This document shows positions 23,546 to 28,172 of a stretch of 28,172 nucleotides of DNA, piece after piece. The position numbers and the translations under genes are program-made. The number at the start of each line of letters is the position of its first letter. The first letter of the stretch is position 1. Source of the DNA: DATGZX01 sp035296965 (GTDB lineage: Bacteria > Planctomycetota > Planctomycetia > Gemmatales > Gemmataceae); contig DATGZX010000083.1 in assembly GCA_035296965.1 (NCBI GenBank), forward strand, positions 1-28,172. Reading direction: 5' to 3'. Below the pieces are notes generated by a model that made no database searches, was not told the DNA's origin, and saw nothing but the letters and a program-made list of their open reading frames with translations.

Positions 23546-24350
23546 CATTGTCGGCGCCACGCGGGCCATCGCCGCCGGCCGGATTCAGGGGGCGCAACGA
23601 GCGCTGGCCGCCGCACGCCGCTATGAGGGAGTGGTTCGGCGCTGCATCGCTTCGCTCGCGGCGAAGTTGGGAGCCCAGTCGTTCCCTGCATTGGAAGTCG
23701 GCCCGCCGCTGCTCGTCGTTTTGACATCGGAACAGGCCCTATGTGGAACCTTCAATCAGGACGTCCTGGCCCTCGCCGGGCGTCGTTTGGAAGAGTTGCG
23801 CAGTCTGGGCCCGCTGTCTCTGGTGGTAGTCGGAGAAAGAGGCATACGGCATCTGGTGAGTCGCGGCATCACGCCTGACGCCGGTGAACCTGCGGCCACC
23901 TCTCTCCAGGGGCTACGCGATCTGGTCAAACGGCTGGCGCAGATGATCGATGGCCGCTACGCGGCGCGGCAGATCGGGGCCTTGCACGTTATCTACAACC
24001 GCTACCAGTCCGTGAGCGAGCAAGTACCGACTGAAGAGCGAATTTTGCCGCTGGTTCTGAGCCGCATTCAGGCGCCGGAGCCGCCACTCGCTGCTGAATT
24101 CTATCGTTATCTGCCCGTGCCGGTGCTCTTGGCCGGCCTGGTTAGCGAGTATGCGTTCATCAGCCTCTACCGGATGGCGGCCGATTCTTACGCCAGCGAA
24201 CAGGCTAGTCGCCTTGTCGCCATGGATGGGGCAACCCGCAACACCGAAAAAATGCTCAACGCGCTGCTCGACCTGGAGCGGCGCGAGCGGCAAGGGCAGG
24301 TCACCCGACAGGTTCTGGAATTGATCGGAGCCCGATTTGCGGCCGACTAG
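23493..24350 (+). CDS. atpG: N-ATPase F1 subunit gamma
   Basis: This 285-residue central rotor shaft has N-terminal helix 'QYRAVNTIHDIVGATRAIAAGRIQGA', equivalent to the conserved coiled-coil helix of gamma. A Rossmann-like middle contains VVLTSEQALCGTFNQDV. The C-terminal helix carries 'MDGATRNTEKMLNALLDLERRERQGQVTRQVLELIGA' (given here as the 37-residue region ending at about 280: key residues A-T-x-N, R-x-x-x-I/V-T). It is more diverged than the other subunits. The start ATG 23493 gives the expected N terminus and lies inside atpA; an in-frame start at 23448 would add unconserved residues. It is the last gene of the operon. Confidence 0.92.
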   Translation: MTLEQTQRQYRAVNTIHDIVGATRAIAAGRIQGAQRALAAARRYEGVVRRCIASLAAKLGAQSFPALEVGPPLLVVLTSEQALCGTFNQDVLALAGRRLEELRSLGPLSLVVVGERGIRHLVSRGITPDAGEPAATSLQGLRDLVKRLAQMIDGRYAARQIGALHVIYNRYQSVSEQVPTEERILPLVLSRIQAPEPPLAAEFYRYLPVPVLLAGLVSEYAFISLYRMAADSYASEQASRLVAMDGATRNTEKMLNALLDLERRERQGQVTRQVLELIGARFAAD

Positions 24351-24439
24351 TGCCAACCTGCGGGCGCAACTTCTGCCTGGTCCGGGCATAATGCACGATC
24401 TTTGGGAGCGCGGCCCCGGGATTTGAGATTGGTCGATTG

Positions 24440-24459
24440 CGCCAGAGACTTCTTTGGCG
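24440..24459 (+). terminator. Hairpin downstream of the N-ATPase operon
   Basis: CGCCAGAG (24440-24447) pairs along its length, with one wobble, with CTTTGGCG (24452-24459) around a 4-nt loop, 90 bp past the atpG stop. No U tract follows, so termination is only possible, not clear. Confidence 0.35.
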
Positions 24460-24519
24460 AGTCAAAAATCCTTGTCCCGAAGGAAGTTAAGACAACAACT
24501 GGCGCTCAGGTCTTAGGGC

Positions 24520-24537
24520 GGCACAGCAGTTGCGAGC
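24520..24537. repeat. 18-bp intergenic repeat, copy 2
   Basis: The sequence is identical to 15888-15905. Here it sits inside an imperfect hairpin: TTAGG at 24513-24517 pairs with CCTAA at 24541-24545 and GGC with GCC inside, so it may be the loop of a small RNA structure. The first copy lacks the outer stem. Confidence 0.6.
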
Positions 24538-24622
24538 CATCCTAACCCTTATGTCTCTGTCACAACCAAAGGATGTCCGTGCATTCCAACTATCCATCCT
24601 TCAGCGCCAAAGATATTACTTG

Positions 24623-24973
24623 ATGATGCGACTAGCGACCGCACTTGCGGTTTTTCTATCACTTGCGTCGTCTGCGTCCGCCAGCCGTTCGCCGTCCCAG
24701 AATAGTCTCTTCGGGACGAAGCGCACCGCTCAGGGGCTGACCGAGGAACCATTTCGCGTGCTGGCGCGACAATTCTCGGCGGACTCTTTAGCCAAGTCCG
24801 CTGCCTCAGGCCAGAAGGACGAATTTCACGTGAACGAGGAGACGGAGATTAGGCTGGATAACCGTCTCTCTAGCTACGCAAACGTCCCCAACGATGCCGT
24901 AATCACCTTTCTAGAAGTCTCCTCCGACAAGAGTAAAACGATCCTGAGGATTCATTTCCGCAGCCGAAAATGA
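24623..24973 (+). CDS. Small secreted protein of unknown function
   Basis: This 116-residue protein is not one I recognise. Residues 1-22 are a signal peptide (MMRLATALAVFLSLASSASA) with a good Ala-x-Ala-type cleavage site. The mature part is polar with no cysteine: a Ser/Ala-rich segment, then 'NEETEIRLDNRLSSYANVPN' and an Ile/Leu-Val beta-like end (AVITFLEVSSDKSKTILRI) with a basic tail. The in-frame start at 24530 would put 31 extra residues before the signal; ATG 24623 or the adjacent ATG 24626 is preferred. No clear ribosome binding site is seen. It follows the N-ATPase operon by 272 bp and is probably a separate unit. Confidence 0.6.
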   Translation: MMRLATALAVFLSLASSASASRSPSQNSLFGTKRTAQGLTEEPFRVLARQFSADSLAKSAASGQKDEFHVNEETEIRLDNRLSSYANVPNDAVITFLEVSSDKSKTILRIHFRSRK

Positions 24974-25105
24974 CGCCAATGCCGAGGGCGCAGACAGTGA
25001 AGACCCACCTGGGAATGGGTGTCTTCCCCCCTGGACGCGGTTTGTGCGCGTCGCGTTCCGGGAGGAGAACCGGGAGATAGAGCGACATTCTGGCCTTTAG
25101 TCTGG

Positions 25106-25462
25106 CTACTTCGCGGGCGTCCACAGGACTGTCAGCGACTCGCCAGGGTGCAGAATCGTCTGTCGATAGTGGATGGCTGCGTTGCCCCCCTCCACGGGAA
25201 AGCGGCGCAATTGGCCGTCCGGACCACGAAGACTCACATAAGCCTGCTCCAGCGTGCTCGTCGCCGGGGCCGCAATCATGACCGAAACGGTTACAGGTAG
25301 CGTGACAGTACGAATGGCAGGAGTGGGTGCGGGCTGATGCTGCGTAGCCGGTTGGGGCCGCGCGTGGACACGGTCGCCGGCTAAGGCGTTGGAACCTGCC
25401 AGGAACAACGCCGCTAGAGACAGGACCGTCCCCTTAATCGATGGGATATATAGCTCTGACAT
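25106..25462 (-). CDS. Small secreted protein of unknown function
   Basis: This is a 118-residue protein. Residues 1-28 form a signal peptide ending ALA before GDR. A Pro/Gln/Thr linker (about 34-50) leads to a compact beta-rich domain, 'TVTLPVTVSVMIAAPATST', 'LEQAYVSLRGPDGQLRRFPV' and 'HYRQTILHPGESLTVLWTPA'. The 'LRGPDGQLRRFPVEGG' segment looks like a conserved core of small exported planctomycete proteins, but I cannot name a family. ATG 25462 is fixed by a GGAGG box 8-10 nt upstream; longer in-frame starts lack it. A strong promoter lies about 110 bp upstream, so this gene is likely well expressed. Confidence 0.75.
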   Translation of the reverse strand: MSELYIPSIKGTVLSLAALFLAGSNALAGDRVHARPQPATQHQPAPTPAIRTVTLPVTVSVMIAAPATSTLEQAYVSLRGPDGQLRRFPVEGGNAAIHYRQTILHPGESLTVLWTPAK

Positions 25463-25568
25463 GAGTGAGCCTCCAAATTGGAGAGGGAGAGGAGTAACTC
25501 CGATTCGAGAATTGGATTTGGAGCTAACGCCAGGCCGGGCAAATTGCGAAAACTTCCTTGCAAATTGC

Positions 25569-25596
25569 ATTATAAGCGACTAGAGCATCGATGCAA
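25569..25596 (-). promoter_or_regulatory. Sigma-70-like promoter for the small secreted-protein gene at 25106-25462
   Basis: Read on the minus strand, TTGCAT (25596-25591), a 16-bp spacer and a perfect TATAAT (25574-25569) form the best promoter in the window. The 10-bp palindrome GCATCGATGC (25585-25594) overlaps the -35 box and spacer and could bind a regulator. The leader would be about 100 nt. Confidence 0.6.
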
Positions 25597-25880
25597 ATGG
25601 ATTCCTAATGTGGAGAGGGCGCTATCCTAAATCCTTGAAATCTGTGGAGGATGGGTCATGGAAAAAGCGAATGAAGCGCCAGTGCGATTTGGCTCAGAAA
25701 TCCAGCTGAAGTGTAATCAGACTATTTCGGAATGAACGCCGCAATGGCTCCCCATGAAGGTTCTTGGAGGACGATGCAATAAACGGCGAGCTCCGCGCAC
25801 ATCGTCGGCTGGCTTCCGATCGTGCGCGCCGAGCACGCCGCTCGCACGGGCATTGTTCGGGAAGATCACTGACGCAGAAA
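25597..25880. other. Intergenic region with no supported feature
   Basis: This stretch lies between two minus-strand genes. Short open frames on both strands (about 70-80 codons, around 25694-25985) overlap one another and the next gene and have no recognisable product. A seven-base T run at 25884-25890 falls inside the 3' end of the downstream-lying gene and is not preceded by a clear stem. Confidence 0.4.
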
Positions 25881-26711
25881 CTACTTTTTTTCGGCTGGGG
25901 CCGGGACCAGCTCAGCAGGTTTTTTGTCGGCGTTGCCGTCACCCGTATCCGGCACGACTTTCACGATGACCTGGAACCCGAATGACTCCTTCTTGACTCC
26001 GTGAAACGGATCAAAATAGGTGATCCAGAGTGGATCGAGCGCCGGGTCGGGGGCAAACTCAGCGGACGGCCTTTTGAACAGAGGGCAGTCGCTGTGTGCG
26101 CTGATGGTGAAGCTCTGCTGCAAGTTGTACTTGCCGGGCACGACCGGAACGAATTTCGGACCATCGTGGTCGTTGATAGCCAGGTTGCCGCAGCCGCTAG
26201 CCTGATGAGGAGGCACGCACACAGTCATCAGTTCCGCGGGTGAAGCGAGGACGCTGGCGCAAGCTTCCGTATACCCCGCGCACCCCTTCCGCTCGCCACG
26301 GAGCAGGCCGATAACGCGCCCTTCGATGGCAAGCTTGGCCTTCTTGATCTTCGGATCGTCGAAGCTGATCTCGAATGATTGCTGCAGGTCGAACTTCATC
26401 TCGGAGTTGGCGACGACGGCGCCGCTCATCGAGATGAGAATCGTGTCCGGCGTGGGCGAAGTCACTTCGATCAAGCCGCCCCCCGTGTGGGTGAGTTTAT
26501 CCTTGATCGGCGTCACATGGCCATGCCGTTCGTAAAGAGTGATCGAGACGGGCGGGGGCGGGACTGCACCCGCGGTGACAGTGATGTTCAACGGAGAACC
26601 CGCTGGGACAGTAACCTTTTCTTGTGCGGAGACAAAGGCCAACGGTGCCAGCGAGCCCAATACGAGCGAAGTCAGGTAGCGCATCATCCCTGATCGAAAG
26701 GGCCGTTTCAT
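25881..26711 (-). CDS. Secreted protein of unknown function with an internal repeat
   Basis: This 276-residue protein is not one I recognise. A signal peptide spans about residues 1-30 (ending FVSAQ). The mature chain is beta-rich. It contains two similar segments, 'KFDLQQSFEISF' and 'KYNLQQSFTISA', about 90 residues apart, suggesting an internal duplication. Between them is a Cys-rich part (KGCAGYTEACASV, TVCVPPHQASGCGN) that probably forms disulfides after export. The tail is Lys/Pro/Ala-rich. ATG 26711 has a perfect AAGGAGGT ribosome binding site (26727-26720) at 8 nt, which settles the start. It follows the porin gene on the same strand and may share its transcript. Confidence 0.75.
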   Translation of the reverse strand: MKRPFRSGMMRYLTSLVLGSLAPLAFVSAQEKVTVPAGSPLNITVTAGAVPPPPVSITLYERHGHVTPIKDKLTHTGGGLIEVTSPTPDTILISMSGAVVANSEMKFDLQQSFEISFDDPKIKKAKLAIEGRVIGLLRGERKGCAGYTEACASVLASPAELMTVCVPPHQASGCGNLAINDHDGPKFVPVVPGKYNLQQSFTISAHSDCPLFKRPSAEFAPDPALDPLWITYFDPFHGVKKESFGFQVIVKVVPDTGDGNADKKPAELVPAPAEKK

Positions 26712-26736
26712 TGATCCAAACCTCCTTGCAACAGAT

Positions 26737-26753
26737 CACCGCTGGTGGCGGTG
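26737..26753 (-). other. Small hairpin between the porin gene and the secreted-protein gene
   Basis: CACCGC (26737-26742) and GCGGTG (26748-26753) are perfect 6-bp arms around a 5-nt loop. It lies 94 bp past the porin stop and just upstream of the ribosome binding site of the next gene. There is no U tract, so it could be a leader or processing hairpin as easily as a terminator. Confidence 0.3.
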
Positions 26754-26846
26754 CCCGGGAAACTCAGTAATGCCTATGCAACACGGTCCATGTTCTCATC
26801 TAACTCATCGAAAGACTCTGGTGGTTGCTCGCCGCGCTGTGGGTCG

Positions 26847-28172
26847 TCAGAAGTGGACGGTCACATCCATGCCAATCATCACCTGGTTTTTACGAGTGCC
26901 ATTGTCAAAAGCCGGAACGGTCCAGGAACGATAGTAGCCGATTTCGGGGCGAATCTGGAACAGGGGGCTGAAGTTGTGGGACAACCCGATGGCGTTGCTG
27001 GTGTAGGTGGATGGGTAGCCCGACCGCTCGCCGTCTGTGTCTTTCCACCATTCATTCCGAACCGTGATGAAATCTCTCTTGGAAAGCTCGAACAATGTGT
27101 AGTTGAGTACTCCAAAAGTGAAGGTAGTGCCAGGTATATCCGCCCCGATTCCCCCGCCGCCACCGTACGGCTCCACCGGACCAATGCTTGGCGTTCCGCC
27201 CACCACCGCATCGCGCTGCCACATGATGTATGATTCCGTCTTCGTGTTGATGAGCGGATTGAACCGGTGCTCCCAGGTAGTCACCAGATAGTTGAAATTG
27301 TCGTGTCCCGCAGGCTGCCCATCGACGTCAAAGCGGCGAAATTTCGCATCATTGATCGCGTTTAGCCATGTGTAGAAGGCATCGTCGTTGGACTTCGATA
27401 CCCAGCGAACGCCGAAAGCACCCGTCGGGAGCGCGCCCGGATACCAGGGGGCCATATCTGTTCCCGCGTGAATTGCCGCTTGGAACATCCACTGGTTGTT
27501 CAGTTTGAAGGTAGCCATGACACCTGTTTGCGTATAAGTGTCAAAAGTGAACAGTAGCGAGTGGCTGCCCATGTAATTGTCTGGCGCGAACTGCGTTTCG
27601 ATATCTGGACAGGCAATCCAGCGCCCCACGCGCAAGATCATTCCTTCTGCCACCCACGGAACGTAAAGGTCGAAGTACTGTTCCGTGGGATCCCATCCAT
27701 ACAAGGAATTGTGATTCAGCAATTGGTCGCTGAACCAACCTCCGGCGGTCGTGTAACGGTAGTCGATGCCATAGATCAGGGTCGAGCGGAACCCCCAGTC
27801 AAGATGGTCGGTTTGCACCGAGTCCAGATTGCGGTCGACGCGAATGAGCGCCTGGTCCACATCGACATTGTTGGGCCGAATCCAGTAAGAATCGGGTGTA
27901 TTAGTGTTCTTGGACGTGCTCCAGTTTGCCTCCGCAGTGATCCAGCCGTACACCCTGATGTTATTGGTATTTAGCACATCGCCATAAGGGGTGCCTTGAA
28001 TCGCGCGCATCAAGGGCCACTGCTCTCGATCCGGCGGATCGCCGATCAAGGGATACCCCTGGTACTCCGAGCCCGGAAAGGGCGGTGATTCCCAGGGAGA
28101 CGGCATGGCGCGGCGATCGGATTTCGCGGCTGGCTTTTCTCCGCTGGCACTCGTCCCCTGCTCGGTGGGCAA
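26847..28172 (-). CDS. Putative beta-barrel porin-2 (BBP2/OmpL-like), 5' end outside the window
   Basis: The visible 441 residues are the C-terminal part of an outer-membrane beta-barrel; the frame is open to the window edge, so the signal peptide lies outside. The sequence is rich in alternating aromatic/polar strands, such as 'NNIRVYGWITAEANWSTSKN', WGFRSTLIYGIDYRYTTA, TYTQTGVMATFKLNNQW and 'FQIRPEIGYYRSWTVPAFDN', and ends in Phe (VTVHF), as outer-membrane proteins do. The 'YGWITAEANWS...N' start and the 'WEHRFNPLINTKTESYIMW' segment match the BBP2 family common in planctomycetes and verrucomicrobia. It presumably forms a diffusion channel; the substrate is unknown. Confidence 0.82.
   Translation of the reverse strand: MPTEQGTSASGEKPAAKSDRRAMPSPWESPPFPGSEYQGYPLIGDPPDREQWPLMRAIQGTPYGDVLNTNNIRVYGWITAEANWSTSKNTNTPDSYWIRPNNVDVDQALIRVDRNLDSVQTDHLDWGFRSTLIYGIDYRYTTAGGWFSDQLLNHNSLYGWDPTEQYFDLYVPWVAEGMILRVGRWIACPDIETQFAPDNYMGSHSLLFTFDTYTQTGVMATFKLNNQWMFQAAIHAGTDMAPWYPGALPTGAFGVRWVSKSNDDAFYTWLNAINDAKFRRFDVDGQPAGHDNFNYLVTTWEHRFNPLINTKTESYIMWQRDAVVGGTPSIGPVEPYGGGGGIGADIPGTTFTFGVLNYTLFELSKRDFITVRNEWWKDTDGERSGYPSTYTSNAIGLSHNFSPLFQIRPEIGYYRSWTVPAFDNGTRKNQVMIGMDVTVHF

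Noticed and set aside
24988..25035. Possible bidirectional terminator between the convergent genes ending at 24973 and 25106
   Set aside because: GAAGAC...GTCTTC (about 24999-25027) forms a stem only with a bulge and is followed by C residues, not T residues, so the evidence is too weak to list.
25694..25985. Overlapping 70-82-codon frames on both strands
   Set aside because: They are mutually overlapping, Arg/Ser-rich, lack ribosome binding sites and run into the neighbouring gene.

Overview
The window reads as a high-GC planctomycete chromosome fragment, most likely of the Gemmatales/Gemmataceae type. This is an inference from gene content: secreted amidohydrolase paralogues in tandem, a putative beta-barrel porin-2 (BBP2), an FHA-domain protein with a planctomycete-style sequence, many short secreted proteins of unknown function, a palindromic intergenic hairpin, and an N-type F-ATPase operon. 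No rRNA, tRNA, CRISPR array or transposase was seen.

Layout. Positions 1-5587 hold four consecutive plus-strand genes for exported amidohydrolase-fold proteins. The first is cut by the window edge and is itself a two-domain fusion. Only the second gene keeps a recognisable metal site; the metal-binding His-x-His is lost in the other three visible domains. Positions 5615-11226 hold metabolic genes: a UxuA-type mannonate dehydratase (minus), a gamma-glutamyltransferase (plus), a multi-pass HGSNAT/DUF1624-type membrane protein (minus) and a phosphofructokinase with pyrophosphate-type signature residues (minus), the last two separated by a strong hairpin. Positions 11227-17531 are a mixed region: a palindromic repeat, a two-FHA coiled-coil protein, a small secreted protein behind a good sigma-70-like promoter, a PLP-dependent threonine/serine dehydratase, a small alpha/beta hydrolase with operator-like repeats upstream, and an unusual glycosyltransferase-like protein.

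Positions 17947-24350 are a tightly overlapped nine-gene operon, atpD-C-Q-R-B-E-F-A-G. This is the order that defines the N-ATPase family (rotary F-type ATPases acquired by lateral transfer and predicted to be sodium-translocating). The c subunit keeps the P-x3-Q and E-S sodium ligands. There is no separate delta gene, but the b subunit carries a delta-like C-terminal segment, so the peripheral stalk appears to be a b-delta fusion. Positions 24351-28172 hold three small or medium secreted proteins of unknown function and the 3' part of a BBP2-type outer-membrane porin.

The two systems that most merit follow-up are the amidohydrolase cluster, a candidate case of one active enzyme with several exported pseudo-enzyme partners, and the N-ATPase with its fused stalk and altered sodium-ligand shell. 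Smaller leads are an 18-bp exact repeat shared by two intergenic regions 8.6 kb apart and a pair of direct repeats phased at 21 bp.
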